Assembly (NCBI GenBank): GCA_033026295.1
Contig: CM065179.1
Location: 21,445,275-21,509,274, forward strand
Source of the DNA: Channa striata
Taxonomy: Eukaryota > Chordata > Actinopteri > Anabantiformes > Channidae
DNA length: 64,000 nt
Reading direction: 5' to 3'
Part shown: one piece after another, positions 38,901 through 48,470 of the stretch
Numbering within the stretch: the first letter of the stretch is position 1
How the letters are laid out: each line of letters opens with the position of its first letter
Made by a program: the position numbers and the translations under genes
Notes under the pieces: generated by a model
Seen by the model: only the letters and a program-made list of their open reading frames with translations
What the model was told of the DNA's origin: nothing
The model's database searches: none

Positions 38901-41900
38901 AGAGTGTTTTTAAAACTGATCATGGGAGGTTAATGATGGGTTAATGATTCCATTTTTGTTTGGCTGCCGCACCGGGCTGAACGTTTCCTCTTTTAAATAG
39001 ACGTATAATTGTTTTAAGTGGAAGAGCTAACAAAATTATGAGCATACCTGATAGCAATTTGATGTAATAGTCTTTCAATTAACAAAAACATTAACTGTGA
39101 GGGAAGACGCCGCCCAAACTAATTGTTTTCAAACATGCTTGATGAAAGCATTTTATTAACATTTGTCATAGTTCTATTTGCAATGAATTATGTTGTTAAA
39201 GTTTCAGGAACTGCAATTTAAAATATGTCGTAAATAACATCTTGCTGAGGAGAACAGCTTTTTAACTGAGCAAACCGGTTTGATTAAGAACTATGCACTG
39301 ACAGTAAAGCCAGAGACACGCCGGAAGACTAGTCAAGACTTTACTGTCGAGTTTACTGTTTCCACCGTAAAGGAGCCAATTATAATTTCCAAGATATTTA
39401 CTTGATTTGACTAACCTGATATATTTCTCTGCTTTAAGGTTCATTTAAAGGCCAACGTGGTTCAAAGGATTCATTATTGAAGGTAACATTAGTTTCGCTG
39501 TCAATCATTATTTTGGGTTTTCACGGCTTGTGAACTTTCTTTCACCCTTGTAACAAGAAGGTTCCTCACTCTCTTTAAAAACTGTTTTTTTTTCAAACTG
39601 TATTCTTTGAGAACTCATGTAAAATAGCAAGTTTGCTGAGCTGTAAATATGATTCTGATTAGCCGACACACAAATTTAATTTGTCATTTGTATTGTTTTT
39701 CTGTCAGGGCCTGTGTCCCAAACTTTAATCATTTGGATTTTTGGCCAGTTTAATTTGAAAAAAATAGGACAGTGTCTCTGTGTGGCAATTTCAGTGCCAA
39801 GTCTTAAAGGGATTATTATGACCCCCTGTGATAGAAAGATTAATTTACAACTGCAGGAAATTGGATAGCTCTCAGTAATAACATGGAAATGAAAAGGTCT
39901 GGTCATCCCAAAACACAAAGAGACTAAAAGTTAAACAGCACAATGTTTAAAAAACTCCAAAAAATGTCTCGAATAGAGATGTGTGTCTGTGACATGAAAA
40001 TACGAGGCAAAATAATTTAAAGAACATGAATGTTGCGATGATAACTTGTGTTATTGTCCACATGCTATATTTTTATTAATTATTTTTAAAAATTATAATT
40101 TTCACGACTGCACATCAAAAAGCCATCAAAGACCAAAAACACACAAATATGCCTCCACAAATGTATGGAACTCAGTGTCATTATAAGAAAGTTACACATA
40201 CTAATTAAATTATTAGATTTTTAGTTTTTGTCCAAAAAGTAAATTTAGAATTACCACATCTGAGGAAACCAATCGTGTCTCATGATGAAATGCTCTAGAT
40301 TCTATTCTGTTTCCAAACAACCTCGGGCTTTACTAGCTGTGATATACTTATGTCCAACACATTATATACCATTTGCCATTTATGTCTGTCTATAATTATG
40401 GTGCATATTTGAATCATAATAAGTTGATTATTCTAATCCCCCAGAGGCATGAAGGCTTTCAGGATAAGCAAATCTTACCTAATCAGAAAACAGAGGTGTT
40501 GTCATGGTTACAAGAACAATGTCAGGTGCTTTCCATAAGTAAGGAAATGGGTTTAATGGATCGCAGCTGGGTGGGTCTACATAGTTAGTAATGCAGCAAG
40601 CAGGTTTTAGAAGAAGAGGAATAATTTTGTATATTGATGTCACAGGGATGATTAAAAGAATTAATGTACATTTAAACCCTAAACTAAAGGCATAGGGAGC
40701 AAGTTGAAAATTGGTGAAGTTGCCTTTTATTTCACTTTGTAATCTAGGTGCACGGCAGATAATTAACACACTGCTCATCAGAATAACGGCATTTCCTGCT
40801 TTACACATCACATCCACATACTGAAGTAAGGTGAAGAAATCCACACTTTGAAATTTACAGTTCAGTCAAGTCCAGTCGAGTAGATAAATAAATTTGACTC
40901 TCTGGAGCAATGAAAGTGTTTAATGGAAAGCTATTACAAGTATTGTGTATATAAATATATATTTGTTATTTTTTGTAAAACTATGCACTTAACAGCACTA
41001 AAGTTGCATCACACCACTGTGTGAGCTTATGCAACACATGGGCTAATTTTAACCAGTGAGCAGTAATTATGGTCCGTGGAATTAGTTTAAAGTTCATTCA
41101 CGGATAAAATGAACCAGTTCACTATAATAACTGTTGAGCTAATTGCATATTCGCAAAAATGAAGCAGGTTACATTCATCTCTCTCATGTCATAAATTGTG
41201 AATTGTACATTTTCTGTAAATTACTATTTAAAAAAAGGAAACAATTTTTCAAGTACTTTTGACTATAAAGTACATTTGTAGGAAACGTTCGTCATATCGT
41301 ACATGGAGGTCTTCAGTTTTCTTGACCTTCTATCCAAACACTTACAAAAGTAAAAAATGATTGGACCAGATCAACAGACGATTGCTTGTAAACTGCATAT
41401 GCCATTTCTCTACATAAGGAAATAAGTTCATGGATGAAGCTTTAACACGTAAAATATCAGACCATTTTGTAATAGCGGTGCATGGGTGCAGCAGCTCTGG
41501 CCTCTGTAGTTTGGTACTTTCTGTGTGTATCTATCAGCGTTTCCCTGCCTGTGTCACAGAGATCATGCGTACGGCCGACAGGACTTTGTTATTGGTCTGC
41601 GGATCTCACAAAAATCCCCAAACCATTGCTGGGCCAACGACATCACCCTGGCGGGCTGAAAGAAACCCACCTCAAATATCCACTGCCAAGCATCTTCCTG
41701 ACAAATGCTAAATCTGTCACAAACAAAATAGATGAATTGGAGCTGCTGATTGTTTCCAACCAATTTGTCCGGACCTGCTGTGGGATGATTACGAAAGAAA
41801 GCTGGCTACACCCGCTCTACACAATGACGGGTGTAAAGGGATAAATGCCAGACATTGTTGTCCTGATCGTGAATTATGCAGAGCGTTTTATCTACCGCAC

Positions 41901-44900
41901 AAACTGTCGCGTTGTCACTCTGTATACGTCCCCTCGATGCTAATGTTAGCATTGCTCTCAGAACCAACAGCAGTGTGCTCATCCTACACACATAATGGTA
42001 AACGGTAAATGGTCTGCACTTATATAGCACTTTTCTACCTGTTGGTGCTCAAAGCGCTTTGCACTGCTTCTTAATAATAATAATAATAATAACAGGAAAC
42101 CTCAAGCAAGCATGTGTTAACTGTGAAACAAGGGGAAATAAGACTCTAAATCATCATCGAGCATGTCTACAGAGCTGGTACTGTGTTTGATCTTGACCAC
42201 ACTGACCGTCTCTCTCTGCTACCCCCCATAGATGGTCAGCAGACCACCCAACTTAAGAACAGCCCGTGGAGGATGCCGCAGGGCCTGATGGAGTCTCAGG
42301 CAAAGCACTCCAGACCTGTACCGAGCAGCTCGCTGGAGTCTTTATCAAGATCTTCAACACCCGCGGGTTATAAGGCATCACACATTCCTGCTGAAAGATG
42401 GCAACCATCATACCAGTTCCTAAAAAGCCAGCCTCAGCACTGTTGTCATCAAATGTTTTGGAAAACCTAAATTGCACCAAGTCCGACTCAGCAACCCTCA
42501 GAGATTTGTAACAGAATCTGGGTGGCACCTTTTTGTTAATGACAGCAGTCAACCCATATCCTTCATATCTCCTCTCCACAAACGGTCTCTGGTGTCTGGA
42601 CCCATGTTGATACCTATTATTGATACTAATCTGTGATAGCACCTTGATTTTTATCAGTGTTGGACGGAAAAGAAAGTAAGTGGTGTTGCACACTACCAGC
42701 AGACACCTCACACTATCCAAAAAATAAGCAGTAAGTCTTTTCATTCCGGCCACCACTTGTTTAGGCTGTAGCCCACTGGCAGGAGCTACAGATCAGCTAC
42801 AACACGGACCTCTAAGTTAAGAGACAGTGTCTTTCCCAGGGCCATTTGTGCCCCTAACTGCAATATGGACTGATAATGTGGTTCCGCACCAACATAGAGT
42901 TGCGTTCCTATTGTTAGTGTTTCCAGTGCGTACAATGAAAATAAAGGAATTCAGTTCAGAAGTAAAAGAAGGAAACAGGTAGAGGACAAAGATTAACCCG
43001 GTCTGTCACCCTGAGATGAGAGTCATGCAGTTACAGTTACTAATAGTTATTGGAGAAACAGCAACAATAGGTTATTTCCTTGAGATCTGGGTAAAATGAT
43101 GACATCCAGCATATTTACCCAGAGGTAATTTATGACTGTAAGAGGACATATGGAAGATTCTTTACATTTTATAGATTAATATTTTAATTATGACAGTAAC
43201 TGATGAGGATGAAAGGGCATTAATTTCATGGTTATTTAAAACATTTGGATAATGTATTAATAAGTTAAAAGTTTAAATGTTGTCATTAAAAGCCTTCTTA
43301 ATATTTACATTTTATTGCATTTAGTTGTGTTTAAATTTTTGTAGTGTCTCATACGCATGGTCAGTGGGAGCTTTTTAAATATTGTGTGTACACAGTGTGT
43401 GAATCGGGCCTCGTATTTTTAACTCTCATTCACTCATTGTTAGTGGCCACAACAAAATGGTTGTGTTACACAAGATACACCAAAACAAATCTTTTCCTTT
43501 TGTCAAACTGGGTGCCTGTTGTGTGCCTGTTTCACGGCATATCACTGCATACTTGGTACCGGAAATGATCAATAAACGCCACAGACAAATATAGCAGAAT
43601 CAGACTGGCCTCATATGGAGACCATTGTGGTGTGGAAGGTGTACTCACAGCTGGAGAAAATGAGTGGGCAGGAGTGCTCATCCATTGGAAAGTTGTGGAG
43701 CTGGAGCTGGCACTCTGCGTTTATTGTCAGTCTGCAGAGAAAAACACACGTCGTAGAGACTTGATTACTGTACTTCAGTTCATTTCATTTGGACCAGCTT
43801 CAAGATTCATTTGCATTAGTCTGGCGCTGTAAAAATGTAACGTGACACTAATAGGCACGAACGCATTTAATTTGTAGCCATCGGCCTACAGTGTAGGGAT
43901 TTAAGAAATGGAATTAGTTGTAACGTGAGACAGCTGGACATGGAGAATAAGATAGATATCTAAATATTAGAACGTCATGGTCATGCCCTACACAGCACCT
44001 TCTGTTTTTTACATAAACTGAATTTCCCTTCCCTGTCTTGAATCTGTAGAAACAAAAGAACACATTTTTACACCACATAATTATGAAGCCATCTGACCAG
44101 TGATGCATTTTACATCTGATTCTTATATGCACTTCTTATGGAAGTATAAGTACAGTGTATTACATCTGAAAAATGACTCCATTATTAAGTTATTAGATTG
44201 AACTGAAAAGAAAAATGCCCAACACACTAAGAGCACAGAGCAGCACAACACCGTGTGGATGCAAATCCAGGTTCAGTAGCTTCATTTTTAATGTGTTTCC
44301 TCTTCTCCTAGTGCTGGTGTCACTGACAGAGCTTGATCACATTCCAAACTTTGGTTTGGTTTCTTTGCATCATTAAGAGTTTAGGAACTTCTAGGTTTTT
44401 GCTAAAGACTGGACACAAGGGGAAACAGATGGTGTGGCTTTGTCCAAACAGAGGAAAGAGACAAACAAATGTCCACCTACCTACACCTCAAATACCCATT
44501 TAACATGTTGCTGGTTTGTTAAAAAGCTGAAGTGGGAGCGCAGACGTTTCATATGGACTGTTGAAGGTTCATTTGCTTTTTTTCACACTGTAAAAATAAC
44601 GTGACATTTACTTGGGCATGAATGCATGAGCCTTGTCTTATTCATGTATTTATATGCTGTAGACGGTGTGTATACTTTGGCTACACGTGGCCGTGTTGAC
44701 CTCCAATCAACCTCCACCAGAGCTGCCACACAATTTGATTTTACAGTGGATCTAAATAAAAGTCTGATTCATTTTCTGTGGGCAGACAAATGTGTTTGTC
44801 GTGTCTTGATTGTGCGTTTAAGTTTTCTAACTCTTACAGGACTTGTAGAACGGACATTATGGTGCCGATGTATCCACGGAAACACAAAGTCCAGTAAAAT

Positions 44901-47900
44901 CAGAAAACGTTTCAAGTTAAGCTGTGTTGACCAGTGCGTTAGTCTTGTCTCACACAGGTTTGTCAACTCAGCTGACAAAATACCTATATCCAAATATTTA
45001 TGATAAACATTATGTTGTTCAAGAACGCTTAATTCTGAACATTTACATGAAACGGGAAAAGCAAAGACAGTTGAAAAATAGCTGTACTGCAATTCTGCTA
45101 GGATTTGAAACCTCATTAAAACACGGAATCGGTAGAAAAGTGTGCATGTGGGAGAAGCACGGATATCACAAAATGTCATCTGTGTTTACTCCAGCCAGGC
45201 CACGGCACAATTAAAACCAAATGACATTTCTTTGTCTTTTTCTCAACGGATATTAGTCCTCAAAGTTTGTGCGCTGCTGAATAGTCAACATCAACACGAC
45301 GGCAGGAGGGAGGATCTAGCTGGGATTTGTCAGGGACTTGACTGACAGAAGTTGTGCTGCTTTTGTGTCTTTGCACAAATGCACTGGCTGCGTGTGAGAA
45401 ATCCTGTGTGGAAATGTGGAATCCTAACAATATATAACACACGTACTAAAACATAAAAGCAAAAATTTGGTCATTCTAACATCCTGACATGTTACGCCGA
45501 AAAGATTGAGGACAGTCAACTTTTGAGTTAATACTAACACAGTTTGTGCTGGAAGATTACAACAGTTCTACACGTAGCCATGTGTGATTTTAATATCAAC
45601 GCAACATGTGTATTCACATCTGCATTTAACACAAAATATGTGTAAAGCGGTTTGCTGTTACGAGACGTTTTGTCCGTGGGTCTGAACGTGGTGCCGGGTT
45701 ATTAACATTACGCTGGAAATAGCGTTGCGTCGGTTCTGACACGGGAGAGGATTTTAGCTGACGGAGTTAGCACTGCGCTCATTAGCGTCAGCGACGTCTC
45801 TGGTTAGCTTTGTGAGCAGCTCTTTTCAGGCGACACATTGGTCGTTAGCTAGCTAAAGTGTTCAGCTGGCCACTGTCCGCCAGACTTTGTTTATGTGTTG
45901 ACCATTTTCAATGCAATGCATATGCAAAGTTTCCAGCACAAGATGTGTAAGCAAACACACACGTAATGTGTTAATGTTACACATGTTACACACATCTTTG
46001 TGTTAGACTTCCTAAAAACCGTGCGTGTGTCAATACGCAGTCGATGTAGCTACACAACAAGAGTCGCCCTGGAACACACGCACCGATGTGTAACAACTAC
46101 GCTCGGTTTGTGTAGACTTTTACACATCTCCTCTAAGCGTGTGGGCTCAAAGGTCAAGCAGACGTCTTGCACTCAAACTTGCTAATGACAGGGACGATTG
46201 TTATTTTTTGAAGCATGATGATGGACGATATGAACTGACTGGACAATTGACTGAAGCTTGTCCCCAAAGGGAGTTTTAAATGCAGGCAGCAAAGAAATGA
46301 GCGTTGGGCTATTTGGATTTATGTATATGAAGTTATTCAGTGTTTGACGTTGGGTGTGAGGTTGTTTAATAACTTCATATCAGACATATTTCATACTGTC
46401 GACAGGAGCCTACACTCGGACCTTTGGACCAGGCCTGCGGTGTGTGTGTTCCTTTATGGGCAGCCACTCGAGGGACCCTGCTGTATGCTACAGCTTGTAT
46501 ACTACATACTTATGTAATTAGTATGTCAAATATTCTGGACAAATTTAAAAACACAAGCACTTACTTCATCAGTGTGCATAACATAATTTTTTTATTAATA
46601 TTTTTTGAGATTTGCTTTATTAGGAACTATTGTCAAAAGCAAACTCAAATTTAAGTACACCGACATCAGTATAATTAGTGATATACTTTAAAAATTGTTT
46701 TCATGTGTCGGAATCCCTCCGATTTTACTTGCAGAAGTGCACTGACATTTGTTTGCAAAGGCTTTTGAACACGGCTCCTCCTTTGACCATTTCAATTATT
46801 TCTGCTTGTAATTTCATGACAACTACCTGAAGAGCTGGGCAGAGTGTGTGTGTGTGTGTGTGTGTGTGTTGGGGGGGCTGCTGGCACTGTTTCAATTAAC
46901 ACAAACAAATGTCTTGTCTGAATTTGATCATTGTTTTGAAAAATGTCACGGGTCACATGATAAGCTGGAGGTGGAAAAGTAAGGGACATCTGTCAAATGT
47001 TTAGGTGGTTTGCCACATTCACAGACTTTATGATTGTACAGTTTTCCGTGAAATGGTGTGAGGTTAATTATGTTTGTGTGATCAATAACTTTATAAAGAC
47101 TGTGATATTGAATGGTGAACAAAATGTCTAGAAAATGTAAAAAAAACTTTCTTAAAGCCCAAGTACTTCTTTCCAGTGTACTTGTTTTATTTGTCTAACA
47201 ATTAAAATTTTTCATATTTTATGCGGCTGTCAAGCAATATTAATTACGTGCTCTTTGATTCATTCATTTAAATTATTTGCACGTTCATTTTTGCTTTAAT
47301 TTTGACATATGACCAGAGGAAGTCGAGCCGTTAACCTCTGAGCCTGTGGTCAATAGGTGGCCACTTACTAAGCCACTTCCACCCCCTCGCCGCTGAGGAG
47401 TTACAGTAACGTCAGCTGTTACCGTGGAGATGCCTGCTACAGCGGGTTAAAACGATGAAATAAAGCCAAAGACAGTTGGTTGTGTATTGTAGTACCGACA
47501 CACATTTCAACTCCTCCATTTCACTTGCCTTTGTGCTCAGGCTCTACATTAAAAGAAACTCTCTACAGCAGCTGTAGTGCCGCCTAGTAACAGCTGATGT
47601 GCTGTTGGTGCGTTCATGGCCAGTGCAGCCTGCAGCTCTCCTGTGCTTCAGAAGCCTTCAGAGCCCAGCACGTCATGTCTGTGCGTAGACCTGACTTATA
47701 AATGCGATGTGCAAAAGAAAAGCACTGCTAGTGATGGTAGCATATTCTTATTAGTAGTTCTGAATCAATTTTATTCATGTTTTGTCTTGTTTTCATGAAG
47801 ACAGAAGAAAAAACGTAAATGTAAAATTTTGATTTAATTGTTTGGCTCGGTCCTAATTCATGTTACCTTGACAAAAAATGTTGCAGATTTCTCACCCAAG

Positions 47901-48470
47901 CAATTAAAACATTAGTAATATGTATTATTAGTAGACTAGTAATGTTTGCTTCTGGTTTCTATGCACATACAAAATATGCATGAGCTTTGAGTTTGCTTTT
48001 ATTAGAAAATATTGTTCAACAAAACGAATCTCAGCAAATTTAAAAGACAAATTATACACATTATATGCACACTTACAAATTAAGTGCAATTTTGTTTTGT
48101 GTTTTTGAAATTTTTGAAAAACGGATTTGTTATTGTTGATGGAAATGCATCTGTCCTATAAAATCTTTTTTTATGTTTTACCAACACGTTGTTGTCACCC
48201 TGTACAAAGAGAATGCTTCAAACGGATTTCTGTGTTAATCTCTGTTTACCTCAGGGTGTAAAGTATCTTCCCATCATTCCATATTCTGAGTAGCTGGTTA
48301 GGCATTGTAATCCAGTGAGAATCTGCATTCTTGGAGTTTCTGAAGATGGTGTCTGGGAGCCAAATAAGTCCAACCATATTGCTGTTCAGAGTCAGTATTT
48401 TCATTGTGCTGTTGTATCTGAGACGGCTGTCTGTCCACGTCTGGGCAAAGATGATGTCGATTTGGTATTC
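32674..48470 (-). CDS. gabrg3: gabrg3 (GABA-A receptor gamma-3 subunit), 3' part: six coding exons to the stop
   Basis: Spliced CDS: complement join 48470-48250, 43731-43649, 38648-38511, 36738-36586, 34185-33986, 32952-32674, giving 357 residues in one frame. Gamma subunits combine with alpha and beta subunits in pentameric, postsynaptic GABA-gated chloride channels and form the benzodiazepine site with alpha. Exon lengths of 221, 83, 138 and 153 bp are the family hallmark. The Cys-loop is C, 13 residues, C (CQLQLHNFPMDEHSC). TM1 has YFTIQTYIPC, TM2 has TALGITTVLTMTTLSTVART, TM3 has VSYVTAMDLFVTVC, and TM4 has SRVFFPTSFLLFNIIYWVG ending YLYL. N-glycosylation sites are NST in the first exon and NTT in LRNTTDI. 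The strings RPPHTVIALNNSMYW and ECLDGKDCQSFFCCFEEC in the TM3-TM4 loop separate gamma-3 from gamma-1 and gamma-2. The signal peptide and first extracellular strands are missing beyond 48470, where the 68-bp exon expected next was not found. Confidence 0.97.
32953..33985 (-). other. gabrg3 intron before the last exon (1033 bp)
   Basis: It contains a family B interspersed repeat at 33640-33950. I checked for a small alternative exon like the 24-bp one of gamma-2 and found none with proper splice sites. Confidence 0.7.
33640..33950 (+). repeat. teleost interspersed repeat, family B
   Basis: Ordered blocks TGCCGTCTCACGGC, TGTGTGGAGTTTGCATGTTG, TCTAAAATTGGTGTGAATCT, TGTTGGCCCTGGGACGGACT, GCTGGGATAGACTCCAG and ATGGATGAATGGG match a very common fish repeat that looks SINE-like and ends in an ATGGATG-type tail. 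It is moderately diverged. Fragments of the same family lie at 37495-37570 and 53990-54115. The formal family name is not certain. Confidence 0.65.
33986..34185 (-). CDS. gabrg3: gabrg3 200-bp exon: TM2 and TM3
   Basis: The acceptor is gtccttcag and the donor gtaagt starts at 33985. It encodes GITTVLTMTTLSTVARTSLP (the pore-lining TM2), RVSYVTAMDLFVTVCFLFVF (TM3), AALMEYATLNYYSY and the short loop STRRPSCMEPKRS. Confidence 0.96.
34186..36585 (-). other. gabrg3 intron (2400 bp)
   Basis: Apart from an 11-bp hairpin at 35206-35231, I see no gene or named repeat. Confidence 0.6.
35206..35231. repeat. 11-bp inverted repeat, 4-base loop
   Basis: AGTAACTGCAG (35206-35216) and CTGCAGTTACT (35221-35231) are exact reverse complements around CACT. 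Confidence 0.9.
36586..36738 (-). CDS. gabrg3: gabrg3 153-bp exon: TM1
   Basis: The acceptor is atctccacag and the donor gtaccg starts at 36585. It encodes GDYVVMTVYFDLSRRMG, YFTIQTYIPCILTVVL, SWVSFWIKKDATPARTAL, covering the pre-TM1 linker, TM1 and the start of TM2. Confidence 0.97.
36739..38510 (-). other. gabrg3 intron (1772 bp)
   Basis: AT-rich intronic sequence. It holds a small family B fragment near 37495-37570 and nothing else I can name. Confidence 0.6.
37495..37570 (+). repeat. family B fragment
   Basis: TGCTGGGATAGACTCCAGC followed by a GGATAGGTTAACG...ATGGATG tail repeats the 3' part of the element at 33640-33950. Confidence 0.5.
38511..38648 (-). CDS. gabrg3: gabrg3 138-bp exon
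   Basis: The acceptor is gtaattgcag and the donor gtaaga starts at 38510. It completes Tyr, then encodes GYPQDEMIYKWRKNSVEAAD, QKSWRLYQFDFMGL and RNTTDIIKTTA. This is the outer beta-sheet of the binding domain, including an N-glycosylation sequon. Confidence 0.97.
41993..42071 (-). repeat. family A fragment inside the LINE relic
   Basis: TAATGGTAAACGGTAAATGG...TATATAGCACTTTTCTAC...CAAAGCGCTTTGCAC is the terminal part of the same family as 21425-21634. It separates the endonuclease and RT remnants of the LINE, so it probably inserted into it. Confidence 0.55.
42072..42092. repeat. (TAA)7 microsatellite
   Basis: Tandem TAA units lie directly after the family A fragment and may have grown from its tail. 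Confidence 0.9.
43649..43731 (-). CDS. gabrg3: gabrg3 83-bp exon: Cys-loop
   Basis: The acceptor is ttttctctgcag and the donor gtgagt starts at 43648. It completes Arg, then encodes LTINAECQLQLHNFP and MDEHSCPLIFSS. It holds both cysteines of the signature loop, and the 83-bp length is invariant across GABA-A receptor genes. Confidence 0.97.
43732..48249 (-). other. gabrg3 intron (4518 bp)
   Basis: Intronic sequence with a (GT)n tract at 46844-46869 and no exon or transposon that I can recognise. Confidence 0.6.
46844..46869. repeat. (GT)13 microsatellite
   Basis: An uninterrupted GT run followed by TTGGGGGGG; potentially polymorphic. Confidence 0.95.
48250..48470 (-). CDS. gabrg3: gabrg3 221-bp exon: ligand-binding domain
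   Basis: On the - strand the acceptor is ctgtttag and the donor gtaaac starts at 48249. It encodes EYQIDIIFAQTWTDSRLRYN, STMKILTLNSNMVGLIW, LPDTIFRNSKNADSHWITM, PNQLLRIWNDGKILYTL and two bases of Arg. It contains the WxPD-type motif (WLPD) of Cys-loop receptors and the beta-strands that form the complementary side of the drug site. In DIIFAQ, an Ile sits where gamma-2 has Phe77. Confidence 0.97.

Larger units (their letters stand above)
41430..42880 (+). mobile_element. degraded L2/Rex1-like non-LTR retrotransposon
   Basis: At 41683-41751 the + strand reads LPSIFLTNAKSVTNKIDELE..., the start of the apurinic-type endonuclease of CR1/L2/Rex1-like LINEs. Later endonuclease blocks (RAFYLPHKL, then a shifted frame with DANVSIAL) follow to about 41960. 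At about 42281-42368 a reverse transcriptase block reads GPDGVSGKALQTCTEQLAG and VFIKIFN, then VPKKPAS (near 42415). Around 42740-42880 a remnant of the C-terminal region is likely. Many stops, frameshifts and large deletions are present, including the catalytic RT motif. It is a dead relic. Confidence 0.7.
38649..43648 (-). other. gabrg3 intron (5000 bp)
   Basis: It holds a degraded L2/Rex1-like LINE (about 41430-42880, antisense to the gene) interrupted by a family A fragment and a (TAA)n tract. The rest is AT-rich with no exon. Confidence 0.65.
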
